A stretch of 64,000 nt of DNA from JAVBTR01 sp031556065 (GCA_031556065.1 JAVBTR010000001.1:1-64000); one strand, 5' to 3'; shown: positions 36,325 through 45,952, counted from the stretch's first letter. Notes: a model not told the origin generated them from the letters alone. Numbers and translations are program-made.

Positions 36325-38472
36325 TTACATATTAAGCATACGCCAATACTCAGACGCTGCCAGCAGCACAATGCCAACCCCATGGTTATCATTCACGATC
36401 CAAAATAGTTCATCTGCATAATATTCCTTTGTAAATGAGAAGCCGGAGCCTTTGCATACAGCATGCACATTGCCTGCCTTGTCGATAGCATAGGTGGAAA
36501 GGGCTTTCCAACCCTTGTGCACAGCAGCCCTATACTTTTCCGCTTCATCATACCAGCCCATGCGTAGCCCCTTGCTCATGGCATAGGTGAACATGGCCGT
36601 GCAGGAGGCTTCCTCATAGGATTCATGGTCCGTCAGTATCTGATGCCAGAAGCCCCGTTCATCCTGCAGGGCAGCATAGCCTTGGCTCAGGCATTGGAAC
36701 AGCGCCATCAATTCGCCATAACGGGGATGGTTTAAAGGTGTTACGCCCAGTAAATCCGCCAGGGAAAACAATGACCACCCATTGCCGCGACCCCAGGGAA
36801 TCCCTGTTTTAAGCTTGCGGCTTACATCGTATACATGACTGAAGATACCATATTCAGGCAACGCTAGATATTCATTATACGCTAAAAACTGTGTAACCGC
36901 CAGATCCAGCGCACGCTGATCCTTTGTCAATTCATAATACCTGCTTAGAAACGAAGTACCCATGTACAGATCATCTGCCCATAGGGTGTCCGTGCCAGTA
37001 GGATTATCTGTCTTTCGGTAAAAAGCGCCATTGCTAAGTTGGGGTAACTTCTGCGCTATAAAGGCGAAAAAGCCCTCGGACAGGCGAACGGCTTCCTCCG
37101 TCTTGCAGCGCTTATGGCACTCAAGCATGGCAGAGGCCATGGAGCCAAAATCGTCCAGGGAGGCTTGCCTTACCAGGTAGGGATTAATAGACGGAAACCC
37201 ATAACGCTCAGTATCGCGCATTGTATAGGCATAATGCGAAAGACACTGGCGCATATGCGCTTGTACATATGCGATGATCTCTTGATTGCCCGTGGTGTCA
37301 CCAGCACGAAGAAGCCCTTGCAATGTAACGCCCAGGGGGTAGTTCCATGAACCAAAGGCCGATCCCCCCTGCCGCACCCACCAAATATCACTGTAGGCAC
37401 CTTCAAAAAACAGCCGTAAATACAAGTTATTTCCCGCAAGGCGCCAATCCGCAGCTTCTGGCGACACAAACTGTCGGTATTCAAAGGGCATCTCTTCCGG
37501 GAACACACCCGCGTATAGCCATGGGTCTCGCTGGCCCAGGCAAGGCGTAGGCATCACCCATTCACCGCCTTCTACTAAAAGAAGGGCGCCAAAGGGCTTG
37601 TTCTCCTCCATATGGCTCACCACGTGAATGTGCATGGGCTGGTGCATTTTAAGAACCAGGGTATGCTCACCCTGTTCATAGGTTCCAAGGCATTGCCCAT
37701 TGCAATAGATATCGTTACGGCCTAGCCCATTCAATTTAAGGCTAACCCCTTCTGCCGTTGAACTGCCAATCCGGCTCCAGCTAACGCAGTAGCCCTGCTT
37801 TTGGGGAAATAACGCCATCTGCGCCGTTGCCGCACTTTCTCCTTCCAATAGAGGATACCAGCACATGGGCGCCAGATCGCTTTGGTTATCCTGCTTTCCG
37901 ATTGACTTAAGGATCGCCTGAACTTGCGGTTCCGTTACCTTTTCAAGCAAATCTGTCCAGACCCAGCCCGCCATTCCCTTGCGTTCACAAAAGGGGGCGC
38001 AAACGGTAATATGGGGAAGCGATACCATGCAACCAAAGCCCGCAACCGTGCGCCTTAATAGGAAGAGAAGGGTATTGGCCCCTTCCCGCAGCACGGCGGT
38101 AAGGCCATGGCGGTAGCCCACCCGGATTTCATCAGCGAAAGTCGAAGAAAAAAGCGGTTCCCCATTCAGCCATGCGCTTACAGGCCCCAAGCAGGTAATA
38201 TCAATACCCACCGTTTTGGTCCCTTCGCTATGCAGCACGCCTGCCACCATCGCATATCCATTCGCACCGGCGCCCAGTTTTTCCGTTAGGTCAATAAGAT
38301 ACGCGCCATCGGCGTTCTGGCGAAAGAAATCCCCGGCCATAGCGCGGGCCGTGTAGGGAAGAGGCGGGTTCTCGCCGATATAGCGGTTAGCAATAACAGC
38401 AATTTGTCCAGTGATGTCCGCCGCATGGCAGCCAAGACCCATATCATGATCAAAATAGGGATACCGCTTCAT
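36325..38472 (-). CDS. GH88/GH105-type unsaturated uronyl hydrolase with long N-terminal domain
   Basis: A 715-residue protein. The C-terminal half (from about residue 360) is the (alpha/alpha)6 GH105/GH88 domain, identified by LWADDLYMGTSFLSRYYE, GIPWGRGNGWSLFSLADLLG and EASCTAMFTYAMSKGLRMGW. These enzymes hydrate the 4,5-unsaturated uronic acid ends left by polysaccharide lyases and release the sugar. The first ~350 residues form a beta-rich extension (VSAWLNGEPLFSS, REGANTLLFLLRRTVAG) not usual for the family's ~370-residue members. The ATG at 38472 is favoured over the GTG at 38481 by the GGGAAG spacing. The upstream stop overlaps this start region. No signal peptide. Confidence 0.88.
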   Translation of the reverse strand: MKRYPYFDHDMGLGCHAADITGQIAVIANRYIGENPPLPYTARAMAGDFFRQNADGAYLIDLTEKLGAGANGYAMVAGVLHSEGTKTVGIDITCLGPVSAWLNGEPLFSSTFADEIRVGYRHGLTAVLREGANTLLFLLRRTVAGFGCMVSLPHITVCAPFCERKGMAGWVWTDLLEKVTEPQVQAILKSIGKQDNQSDLAPMCWYPLLEGESAATAQMALFPQKQGYCVSWSRIGSSTAEGVSLKLNGLGRNDIYCNGQCLGTYEQGEHTLVLKMHQPMHIHVVSHMEENKPFGALLLVEGGEWVMPTPCLGQRDPWLYAGVFPEEMPFEYRQFVSPEAADWRLAGNNLYLRLFFEGAYSDIWWVRQGGSAFGSWNYPLGVTLQGLLRAGDTTGNQEIIAYVQAHMRQCLSHYAYTMRDTERYGFPSINPYLVRQASLDDFGSMASAMLECHKRCKTEEAVRLSEGFFAFIAQKLPQLSNGAFYRKTDNPTGTDTLWADDLYMGTSFLSRYYELTKDQRALDLAVTQFLAYNEYLALPEYGIFSHVYDVSRKLKTGIPWGRGNGWSLFSLADLLGVTPLNHPRYGELMALFQCLSQGYAALQDERGFWHQILTDHESYEEASCTAMFTYAMSKGLRMGWYDEAEKYRAAVHKGWKALSTYAIDKAGNVHAVCKGSGFSFTKEYYADELFWIVNDNHGVGIVLLAASEYWRMLNM

Positions 38473-38477
38473 GTTTT

Positions 38478-40472
38478 TCACTTCCCTTTTTCTATCCGTT
38501 CAAGATTTTCAAAATCCAGCCACAGGCTTGCGTTGCCGGCGCTAATGCCGTAACGTGCCGTATCAAAAGGAGCTTGGCAATAAGGGTTGTCATAACGGGG
38601 ATAATCGCGAATCTCAACAGCCTTTCCGTTAACGATAAAAGGTTTTTCCCAACCGGTTTCCACAGTGCCCAAAGAGGGGGATTCGTAGCGGAAAGAGAAT
38701 GTATCCCCAGAAAGCTCCGCAGCGGCCATTTTATCAATAAATTCGCTAAAGCTTCCGTGGGTCGCTGGCTCGCCCATTTCACAAACCCAAACGTTGGCAT
38801 GGCCCGGCACCCAGAATTCATAAGAATCAGCTTCGTCGAACGCCGACTGCCACTGGTTTCGATATATACTCTGAAAAAGCGCTGGATCCTTTGCCCGCCA
38901 GCTTCCACCCTGTTTGTAGGAACGCAAGGCTACATAGCCTTCGCCCTTGCGCCCGAAAATCCAGCCATTCTTTTCCGCCACTTCATCGAACTCGTGGCGG
39001 GGGAAGTAAGCGTGTGTGCTTAGGCTATGGGTGCTTTCCGCCGGAATGCGATGAATAGTAATCAGTACATTTTGGTAGGCCGTGGCTTTAGGCATATGCC
39101 CATTGCCTACAAAATAGTTGGGCCTTCCCGTATAGTCGGCCGAGCCGGGATTGGTTACAAACACCAGCGCTTTTTCTCCCAAAGTGGCCTGCCAGAGATG
39201 CTGCTGGAAGTTGGTGCGGCCTTTTCGGTAGTTTTGTGCGCAGCTAAGCATATAGTTCCCTGTACGGTATGTGTAAATATCAACCTGCGTCAAAGCTGAG
39301 CCATTGGGATCCGGGTCTGCATAGGCTCCCGCTAAGTCCATCAGGCGGAACTTTTCATAATTGGCTGCAATGCTTGCATCCATATTATACCATTCCGGGC
39401 AGAATTTGCGAGAGTTTTCGATTACCTTTCGGTGATGGAAGGTATGCAGACTCCAATATAGCATGATATTATCGAAATCCGATGGATCGATGCCATATTT
39501 TTCCGAATCCTCCACATTCAAACTCATGCGCTCCCGGTTTTCCATCGCAGTCACCTTATCATGTGCAACGGCTTCAATGGCCTCCGCCGTCCGGTAGTCA
39601 GTTACTGCCATTAGAATCGCTGCCGGTGCAATGCCGCCCTTGGTATAGTTTTCCTTGGCCATTGGGGAGCCCCACAAATAGGCCGCCAGCACATTGGTGG
39701 CCGCCAAGACGGGGTTCATGGTCAAGGCGTTATACATGCGTCCATTGGTACTGCCGAACACGCCCTGATAAGAGTTAAGCGCAATATCAAACAACAGTAA
39801 ATCCATCAGCATAGATGCACGAACCTTTAGCGACTCGTCATCGGCTAAGGTACGCAAAGTTAAAAGCGCCAGCAAATCCTCTGCATAATATCCGCTGGAA
39901 AGCCATTCAGAAAAACCAAAGCGCTGCCGCCAGGTAAGCCACCTATCCAGATAGGTCTTTGCATGGTTCATATGCCAAAGGCCGGTTTGCTCATTGCTTT
40001 CAAACACCTCGTTGGGGTAGCGCTGTCCTGCCAAGTATTCGATGGTATGAAATAAGATTTGGTGGTTTTCCGTAAAATAACAGGGCAAATAAATATCCAC
40101 CCCAGGCTCATCAATCCAATATTTAAAGCCCAGCACTTCGTCTTTAAGACGGCCATAGATTTCTTTGGGCAAAACCGCCAGGTTCTCATAGCGGTAAAGA
40201 ATATACAGGAACGCGGGAATCACAAAATCGCCGCAATCCAAGCGTTCATGTACCCGATGAAGGGATTTTTCGAAGTTTTCAATGGTCAGCGAAACCTTTT
40301 CTCCCCTGTTTGCCAATTCCAGCTTGGCAAGCTCCATGTAAATACCCTGAAAACCATTGGCCAGATTCTCACAAACGTAAGGGTTTTGCTTTTCCCCCGC
40401 CACGACATGCCGCAGATACGCGGTAGCGTTTGGTACGCCTGCTTCCAACAGGTCCGTATAAAGAGTTGACAT
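38478..40472 (-). CDS. Uncharacterised toroid-plus-beta-sandwich protein, probable glycan-active enzyme (664 aa)
   Basis: Paralog of the 792-residue protein at 19474, lacking its N-terminal jelly-roll. Shared blocks are CYFTENHQILFHTIEYLAGQ, YPNEVFES, and FQQHLWQATLGEKALVFVTN, PGSADYTGRPNYFVGNGHMP. The helical part (about residues 60-330) should form a toroid and the rest a beta-sandwich, as in heparinase-like lyases. The reaction is not known. It is cytoplasmic (no signal peptide), between the binding protein and the GH105 gene. Next to an unsaturated-uronyl hydrolase, a polysaccharide lyase or uronidase role is attractive but only inferred. Confidence 0.72.
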   Translation of the reverse strand: MSTLYTDLLEAGVPNATAYLRHVVAGEKQNPYVCENLANGFQGIYMELAKLELANRGEKVSLTIENFEKSLHRVHERLDCGDFVIPAFLYILYRYENLAVLPKEIYGRLKDEVLGFKYWIDEPGVDIYLPCYFTENHQILFHTIEYLAGQRYPNEVFESNEQTGLWHMNHAKTYLDRWLTWRQRFGFSEWLSSGYYAEDLLALLTLRTLADDESLKVRASMLMDLLLFDIALNSYQGVFGSTNGRMYNALTMNPVLAATNVLAAYLWGSPMAKENYTKGGIAPAAILMAVTDYRTAEAIEAVAHDKVTAMENRERMSLNVEDSEKYGIDPSDFDNIMLYWSLHTFHHRKVIENSRKFCPEWYNMDASIAANYEKFRLMDLAGAYADPDPNGSALTQVDIYTYRTGNYMLSCAQNYRKGRTNFQQHLWQATLGEKALVFVTNPGSADYTGRPNYFVGNGHMPKATAYQNVLITIHRIPAESTHSLSTHAYFPRHEFDEVAEKNGWIFGRKGEGYVALRSYKQGGSWRAKDPALFQSIYRNQWQSAFDEADSYEFWVPGHANVWVCEMGEPATHGSFSEFIDKMAAAELSGDTFSFRYESPSLGTVETGWEKPFIVNGKAVEIRDYPRYDNPYCQAPFDTARYGISAGNASLWLDFENLERIEKGK

Positions 40473-40525
40473 GGCAGTATTTCCTTTCCGTTAAGCTGTA
40501 TTTGGTTGTGTTTCCGCTGTCGATT

Positions 40526-40606
40526 AAGCGGGCTGCCGCAATAAGAATAAGGGGCAAGGGATTACATCCCTTATGTTATCCCTTATCTGACTGCAACAGC
40601 CCGCTT
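40526..40606 (-). other. Structured intercistronic region after the binding-protein gene
   Basis: AAGCGGGCTG (40526-40535) pairs with CAGCCCGCTT (40597-40606), enclosing a second hairpin AAGGGA (40556-40561) / TCCCTT (40567-40572). The region contains the second copy of the short dispersed repeat. It lies between the binding-protein stop (40624) and the 664-residue enzyme start (40472) and is probably an mRNA processing or attenuation element. Confidence 0.5.
40530..40590. repeat. Short dispersed intergenic repeat, copy 2
   Basis: The minus strand shows AACATAAGGGATGTAATCCC followed by TTGCCCCTTATTCTTATTGC and GGCAGC. It aligns with the copy at 30975-31012 over about 40 bases. No coding role is evident. 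Confidence 0.45.
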
Positions 40607-40623
40607 TAAAGGTTCTCTAAATA

Positions 40624-42171
40624 TTATTCAGCATTGCCACTTTGGACTGTCCAAATCGCTGTCTTTTCATCGATGATCTCTTGGCCACCGATGTCCAGGT
40701 ATTCTTGAAGCAAACCGTCATAGACCTTGTCGAACTCTTCAGGTTTGCAGGTTACAGATTTAACGAACAGCTCGTTGCCCTTGTCCTGAACCGTAGCGCC
40801 CAGTGTGGCCTCGGAGACGACAGGGGTATCCAGATGGATGTTGGACCAGCCGTCCACCAGAGACATTCTCACAGAAGTCTTGTAGGACTCCTCATAGCCC
40901 GGGTAAGCAGCAGCGGCAGCAGACAGATTGATTTCAAAATCGCCAAAATCGTCGCCGTTGAGGATCATATGCACTTCGCCAAGGAGCATACCTTCGGGCA
41001 GTTCGGCATTGGTCTTGCGGCCGGTGGGATAACCATTTTCCATGGACTCATAATGCACGCCCTCGATGCCGTACTTTAAGAACATCTGCACCTCGGGGTC
41101 CGTCATCCAATCCAGGTACTTTACAACCAACTCGGGGTTTTTGCAGGTCTTAGGCACAAACAGCAGGATGCCGTTGGGGTCATACAGCTTTTTGGGATGC
41201 TCACCATTTTCGTTGGTGAAGGGGTCAATGGGAATCAGTTCTGCGCCAGGCACAGCCTTGGCAAGTTCAACAGCCAGGTTGCCGTAGCCGGCTATATAGA
41301 TATACGTGAAGTTGTTGGTAAAAGCGCCAATCTTGCCGGAGGCGATATCGCGCTGGTATTGGGAGGTATCTTGATCCAGTGCGAAGTTGGGGCTTACCAA
41401 GCCCTCATTGTACATCTTGTTTAAATAACGCATGCCTTCTTTGAAGCCGGGCAGCATGAACTGGGGCAGGGTTGCCAGCTGGGTATCGGTAATATCGGTT
41501 TTAAACGAATCCAGCAGGTTGGAGCTGGACCAGGTAATGTCCACCGCGGAATAGTTCAGTCCAAAGGGGATGGTGGCATCGCCCAGCCCGCCGGGATCCT
41601 GTTCCTTAAAGGCCACCAGGGTATTGTAGAATTCTTCGGTGGTGGTAGGGACCGGCAAGCCCAGCTTGTCCAGCCAATCCTTGCGGATGAAGGTGGTCAG
41701 GGTTCCACGGTCGATACGCTTAGCGGGAATGGCATACTGTACGCCCGCAAATTTGCCGTATTCAAGCACATCTTCGCCCAGAGCGCTTACCAGGTTCGGA
41801 TACTTTTCAATGTAGGGGCCAAGGTCATAAATACCTTCGTCCTTGGCATAGCTGTATACCAAGTCCCCGTAATAGGTGAAGCATAAATCGGGGGCATCAT
41901 TGGCGGCCATGAGGGTGTTGAGCATGTCACGCTCTTGGGCCCGGGGCACAGGCACGTATTCCACCTTAATGCCGTTGGGATCGCCAAAGTGCTCCTGCAC
42001 ATAGCGGGTGGAGATGTTGTCGTTAGAAATAAGGCCGGGGGTGCCGCGTTCAAAAACCTCGATGCGCAGAACAGGCCGGTCATCCGCGGCGGCGATGGTG
42101 ATGCCGGAGAAGTTGCCCATAACCAGGACCAGGGTCAGTAAACAGGCCAGCAATTTGACTGTTTTTTTCAT
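40624..42171 (-). CDS. Extracellular sugar-binding protein (LplA type)
   Basis: A 515-residue solute-binding protein paired with LplB/LplC-type permeases. The N-terminal MKKTVKLLACLLTLVLVMGN signal peptide ends near IAAA/DD with no credible lipobox. The mature protein has LRIEVFERGTPG, NDAPDLCFTYYGDLVYSY, RTGLTTFIRKDWLDKLGLPVP-like text (here IDRGTLTTFIRKDWLDKLGL) and KNPELVVKYLDWMTDPEVQ. It lies after the permeases and before the 664-residue enzyme. It captures an oligosaccharide related to the operon's GH2, GH105 and GH38 activities. Confidence 0.92.
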   Translation of the reverse strand: MKKTVKLLACLLTLVLVMGNFSGITIAAADDRPVLRIEVFERGTPGLISNDNISTRYVQEHFGDPNGIKVEYVPVPRAQERDMLNTLMAANDAPDLCFTYYGDLVYSYAKDEGIYDLGPYIEKYPNLVSALGEDVLEYGKFAGVQYAIPAKRIDRGTLTTFIRKDWLDKLGLPVPTTTEEFYNTLVAFKEQDPGGLGDATIPFGLNYSAVDITWSSSNLLDSFKTDITDTQLATLPQFMLPGFKEGMRYLNKMYNEGLVSPNFALDQDTSQYQRDIASGKIGAFTNNFTYIYIAGYGNLAVELAKAVPGAELIPIDPFTNENGEHPKKLYDPNGILLFVPKTCKNPELVVKYLDWMTDPEVQMFLKYGIEGVHYESMENGYPTGRKTNAELPEGMLLGEVHMILNGDDFGDFEINLSAAAAAYPGYEESYKTSVRMSLVDGWSNIHLDTPVVSEATLGATVQDKGNELFVKSVTCKPEEFDKVYDGLLQEYLDIGGQEIIDEKTAIWTVQSGNAE

Positions 42172-42254
42172 TTATGACACTCCTTTTCTATTTTTCACAC
42201 CGGTCATGCCGCGGCCGCTAAGCATTCCTGTGTAAAATACCTTCGTTCAATGAA

Positions 42255-43151
42255 TCAGCCCTTAATAGCGCCAATCATGACGCCCTTAACAAAGTACTTT
42301 TGCAGCCAGGGATAAACCAAGATAATCGGAATGGATGCAAACATGACGCATGCCGCCTTAAGGCTTTCCGGCAACGGATTGGCTGCCGCACCCAAGGAAC
42401 CTTCAATACTGGCTTCCACATGCTGTGAATTAGTAATGATAGCGTTGAGCTTCAACTGCAGCGGATACAGGTTCGGCCTGGTAATATAAAACAGCGCGTC
42501 CTGAAAGCTGTTCCATTTGCCAACAGCATAAAACAAGCTGAGCGTAGCCAGAATGGGCACTGAAAGAGGCAAGTAAATACGAATTAGAATCCCCAGATCG
42601 CGGCATCCGTCAAGCATGGCCGCCTCTTCAAGGCTTTCCGGCATATCTTGAAAGGTGGTGCGCAGAATGATCATATTAAACGCGCTGATGGCCTGGGGCA
42701 GAATCAGCGCCCATTGGGTGTTGAGGATGCCCAGCTGTTGTATCAGTAAATAATCGGGAATCATTCCGCCGGAAAAATACATGGTAAAGAGGATCAAAAG
42801 CATTACAAAGTTGCGGCCCTTCAGACGCTTTTTAGCCAGAGGATAAGCGCACATAACAGTAAGCACCATGCTCAAAAGGGTGTATATCACCGTAAGCTCA
42901 ATGGTAAAAAACAAAGAATTCATCATGGATTTATCCCGGAAAATGTTCCGGTAAGCCTGGAGGGTGGTTTCCACAGGCCAAAAGGATACCCTTGAATTTA
43001 GAATCGCCGAATTGGAGCTAAGTGAAAGGGCCAGCACATTAAGCATTGGCAGCAGGCAAATCAGCACAAACAGAATAACCACGCACACAATCACAACATC
43101 GGAAACCTTCACCCTTTTGCGGCGCTTTATGGCAGTCCCATTCGTATGCAT
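42255..43151 (-). CDS. Carbohydrate ABC transporter permease (LplC/YtcP type)
   Basis: A 298-residue inner-membrane permease with six helices and the EAA loop LEEAAMLDGCRDLGILIRIYLPLSVP. It ends in the family tail LVYPWLQKYFVKGVMIGAIKG. The start ATG at 43151 overlaps the upstream stop as TAATG, and AGGGGG lies 7 bases before it. It forms the channel with the LplB-type subunit. Confidence 0.93.
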   Translation of the reverse strand: MHTNGTAIKRRKRVKVSDVVIVCVVILFVLICLLPMLNVLALSLSSNSAILNSRVSFWPVETTLQAYRNIFRDKSMMNSLFFTIELTVIYTLLSMVLTVMCAYPLAKKRLKGRNFVMLLILFTMYFSGGMIPDYLLIQQLGILNTQWALILPQAISAFNMIILRTTFQDMPESLEEAAMLDGCRDLGILIRIYLPLSVPILATLSLFYAVGKWNSFQDALFYITRPNLYPLQLKLNAIITNSQHVEASIEGSLGAAANPLPESLKAACVMFASIPIILVYPWLQKYFVKGVMIGAIKG

Positions 43152-44122
43152 TACCACACCCCCTGTTCGCCGGATTTATTGGCGATAAAGTTCGTTGTAA
43201 GAAGCAAAACAATGCCAATCACAGACTGGAACAGCCCCGCCGCTGTGGCGATATCAAAGCGGGTGGATTGAATACCAATGCGGTAAACAAACACGCTCAG
43301 CACGTCGGAAAACTCTTTCACCATGGCGTTGCCCAGAATATAGGGGCGTTCAAAGCCAATGGACATGAGCTTGCCTACATTCATAATAAGCAAAATAATG
43401 ATTGTGGATTTAATGCCTGGCAGCGTAATATGCCAAATCTTTTTCCACCTGTTGGCGCCATCCACCTCCGCGGCTTCATAAAGTTCCGCGTCCACCCCTG
43501 TAATGGCCGCCAGATAAATGATGGTTCCCCAGCCAGCACCCTGCCACACACCCACCGCAGTATAGGTGCCCAGCCAATGCCACTTCTCCGTTAAAAAAGG
43601 AACCGAGCCCATCCCAAGGCCTTTAAGGAGGATATTGATAATGCCTGTACCGGGGGAGAAAATTTGCAATACCATGCCGCCGATAATAACCCAGGAAAGG
43701 AAGTGAGGCAAATACATCAGCGTCTGGGAAATGCGCTTGAAGCGTATATTGGTCAGTTCATTAAGCAAAATCGCCAAAACGATGGGCATTGGGAATCCAA
43801 AGATCAGGTCCATGCCGTTGAGCAAAAGGGTATTGCGGACTGCCTCACCAAAGTTCTTCATTTTGAAAATCGCCTGGAAGTTATCAAGGCCTACCCACTG
43901 ACTGCCGGCAATCCCCCGAAACATGTTGTATTTTTGAAACGCCATCGCAATGCCGCTCATGGGAATGTACTTAAAAATAATAAAGTACGCCATGGGCAAA
44001 ATCAGCAAGCAGTACAGCATGTAATCTCTTTTCAAATAATCAAAAAAAGACTTTTGATGCTGGCGCAGCTTCATATCGCCTGCATTGACAACTCCCGTAG
44101 GCTTGCCGTTTTGTTGGTTCAT
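43151..44122 (-). CDS. ABC transporter permease (LplB type)
   Basis: A 323-residue inner-membrane permease with a cytoplasmic N-terminal segment, six helices (YMLYCLLILPMAYFIIFKYIP at the start) and the EAA loop LYEAAEVDGANRWKKIWHITLPGIKS. GQST-type tail SGEQGVW closes the protein. AGGAGG lies 8 bases before the ATG. Second gene of the operon after GH2; it overlaps the LplC-type gene by its stop. The close match of its C-terminal part to the scrap at 56474 helps identify the latter. Confidence 0.93.
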   Translation of the reverse strand: MNQQNGKPTGVVNAGDMKLRQHQKSFFDYLKRDYMLYCLLILPMAYFIIFKYIPMSGIAMAFQKYNMFRGIAGSQWVGLDNFQAIFKMKNFGEAVRNTLLLNGMDLIFGFPMPIVLAILLNELTNIRFKRISQTLMYLPHFLSWVIIGGMVLQIFSPGTGIINILLKGLGMGSVPFLTEKWHWLGTYTAVGVWQGAGWGTIIYLAAITGVDAELYEAAEVDGANRWKKIWHITLPGIKSTIIILLIMNVGKLMSIGFERPYILGNAMVKEFSDVLSVFVYRIGIQSTRFDIATAAGLFQSVIGIVLLLTTNFIANKSGEQGVW

Positions 44123-44155
44123 TGCGATTCCTCCTGTACATTGTGTAAAGTGATC

Positions 44156-45952
44156 TTAGCGCCCCTGTGGATTTCTATTTATTGCCGCAAACCTCTCAAT
44201 GTTCACTTTGGGCTGCCGGTTGGGCGAAAGCAGGCCATTAATCTCCTGCATTACATCCGTAAGCTGGGTATAGCAATACCCTTGGCAATAAGGGATTTGG
44301 CGAATCCCATCGGTAACGCTTTGGAACCTTTTAAAAAAGTCGTCTTCATTATCTACCTTGCCGTTATAACCCCATGTTTCCATGCCATTGAGGTTGCCTT
44401 GGGCGCCAATGGTACTAAAGGCAATGCCGCCGTACTCTGTGATCATAAACGCTTCTTCGCCAGAGGGTGTTTCCCCCTTGGCATAGGTTAAAAGTCTGGC
44501 CCCCACGCCTTTTTCCATATCTTCCCGATCCGCGAAATGCCCAAGGATGCTTTCCCCATCTGCCGAGTAATCATGCACAGCGCAGATATCCGTCTTAACC
44601 TGTTCCCAGCCGTCGTTGGAAGAGCAAAGCCTTGTGCCATCGGCCGCCTTTGTCAGGCTATAAAGCATGCGGGCCGTATTTTGCTGACGCTGGTCATGGG
44701 CAATCTGGTACAGCCCCCAGCTTTCATTGGCCGGCACCCATGTAATAATGGAGGGATGATTAAAATCGCGGCTAATGAAATCCAGCATGGTATGGGTGGT
44801 GTTTTTCACCGCATCATCTGAATAATCATAGGCGCTGGGCAATTCACCCCACACCAGCAAGCCCATCTTATCCGCCCAATAATAATACCGCGGGTCTTCA
44901 ATCTTCTGATGCTTGCGCGCGCCATTGTACCCCAATTGAAGGGTATATTGAATATCCTGCTTAATTGCCTCGTCACTGGGAGGCGTAAGCAAGGATTCAG
45001 GCCAATAGCCCTGATCCAGAACCAGCCGTTGATACAAATACTCGTTATTAAGCAAAACCTGGCCGTTATGCACTGCAATTTTGCGCATACCGAAATAAGT
45101 GGAAACCACGTCCATTTCATCTGTGCCCTGAATCAGGCGCACGCGCAGATCGTACAGGGCAGGGTTGCCCGGCCGCCACAAATGCACCGCATTGCGGTCT
45201 GCCCGGCCAATCATGTCCACCGGAACACGAACCACCCGGTCCTGCATTGTTACTTGAACACTTCGGATCGGTTCCCCCTCAAAAGTGACATCTAGCGAAA
45301 CCGTTAACGTCTCCTTAGGCATTTTGTCCAAGGCGATTTCCGCCGTCATGCAGTGCCTGTCGACATCCGGTGTAACATGGATATATTGGATGGCGTATTC
45401 CCCCACCGCCTCCATGTATACCGTTTGCCAAATACCGCTGCACGGGGTATACCAGCAGCCCATCAGTCCATGGCCCCAATATTGCTTGCCCCGGGGCTGG
45501 GCACAATCCTTTGTATCTTCAACCCGAAGGCATAAATCGTTGCCATCCTCCCGCAGCGCATAGGTAATATCCAGTGTGAAAGGCGTATATCCGCCCTCAT
45601 GAGTGCCCACCATCACACCGTTTACGAAAACCATTGCCTTGTAATCCACCGCGCCAAAATGTAAAAGGATCCTTTTGCCCCTCATATCCTTAGGAACTGT
45701 AATGCCACGGCGGTACCAGAGAATCGGATGGATTTCATCGCTTAAGCCAATGCCGCTCATTTCGCTTTGGTAGCAAAAAGGGACCATAATATACCGGTCC
45801 AGCTGGGTATTTGGCTTTTGCCAGCCGCTGCTGAGCCCTTTATCGTCATCGTCGAACCCGAACTCCCATTCCCCGTTTAAATTGCAAAACAACTGCCGTT
45901 GAAAGTCAGGTCTTGGGTGTTCCGGTCTGGGTGTAGCCTTTTCCATTTTCAT
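44156..45952 (-). CDS. GH2 family glycoside hydrolase (beta-galactosidase/beta-glucuronidase type)
   Basis: A 598-residue enzyme with the GH2 layout: an N-terminal jelly-roll (CNLNGEWEFGFDDDDKG, GITVPKDMRGKRILLHFGAVDYKAMVFVNG), an immunoglobulin-like middle domain and a TIM barrel. The acid/base is the E in WVPANESWG and the nucleophile the E in MITEYGGIAF. No signal peptide. First gene of the operon, so it likely acts on the imported sugar. The ATG at 45952 has AGGAG 7 bases upstream; the longer frame to 46018 has no site. Galactosidase versus glucuronidase cannot be decided by eye. Confidence 0.92.
   Translation of the reverse strand: MKMEKATPRPEHPRPDFQRQLFCNLNGEWEFGFDDDDKGLSSGWQKPNTQLDRYIMVPFCYQSEMSGIGLSDEIHPILWYRRGITVPKDMRGKRILLHFGAVDYKAMVFVNGVMVGTHEGGYTPFTLDITYALREDGNDLCLRVEDTKDCAQPRGKQYWGHGLMGCWYTPCSGIWQTVYMEAVGEYAIQYIHVTPDVDRHCMTAEIALDKMPKETLTVSLDVTFEGEPIRSVQVTMQDRVVRVPVDMIGRADRNAVHLWRPGNPALYDLRVRLIQGTDEMDVVSTYFGMRKIAVHNGQVLLNNEYLYQRLVLDQGYWPESLLTPPSDEAIKQDIQYTLQLGYNGARKHQKIEDPRYYYWADKMGLLVWGELPSAYDYSDDAVKNTTHTMLDFISRDFNHPSIITWVPANESWGLYQIAHDQRQQNTARMLYSLTKAADGTRLCSSNDGWEQVKTDICAVHDYSADGESILGHFADREDMEKGVGARLLTYAKGETPSGEEAFMITEYGGIAFSTIGAQGNLNGMETWGYNGKVDNEDDFFKRFQSVTDGIRQIPYCQGYCYTQLTDVMQEINGLLSPNRQPKVNIERFAAINRNPQGR

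Noticed and set aside
43664..44491. 275-codon plus-strand frame opposite the LplB and GH2 genes
   Set aside because: Antisense to two genes with clear catalytic or EAA motifs; no start signal.
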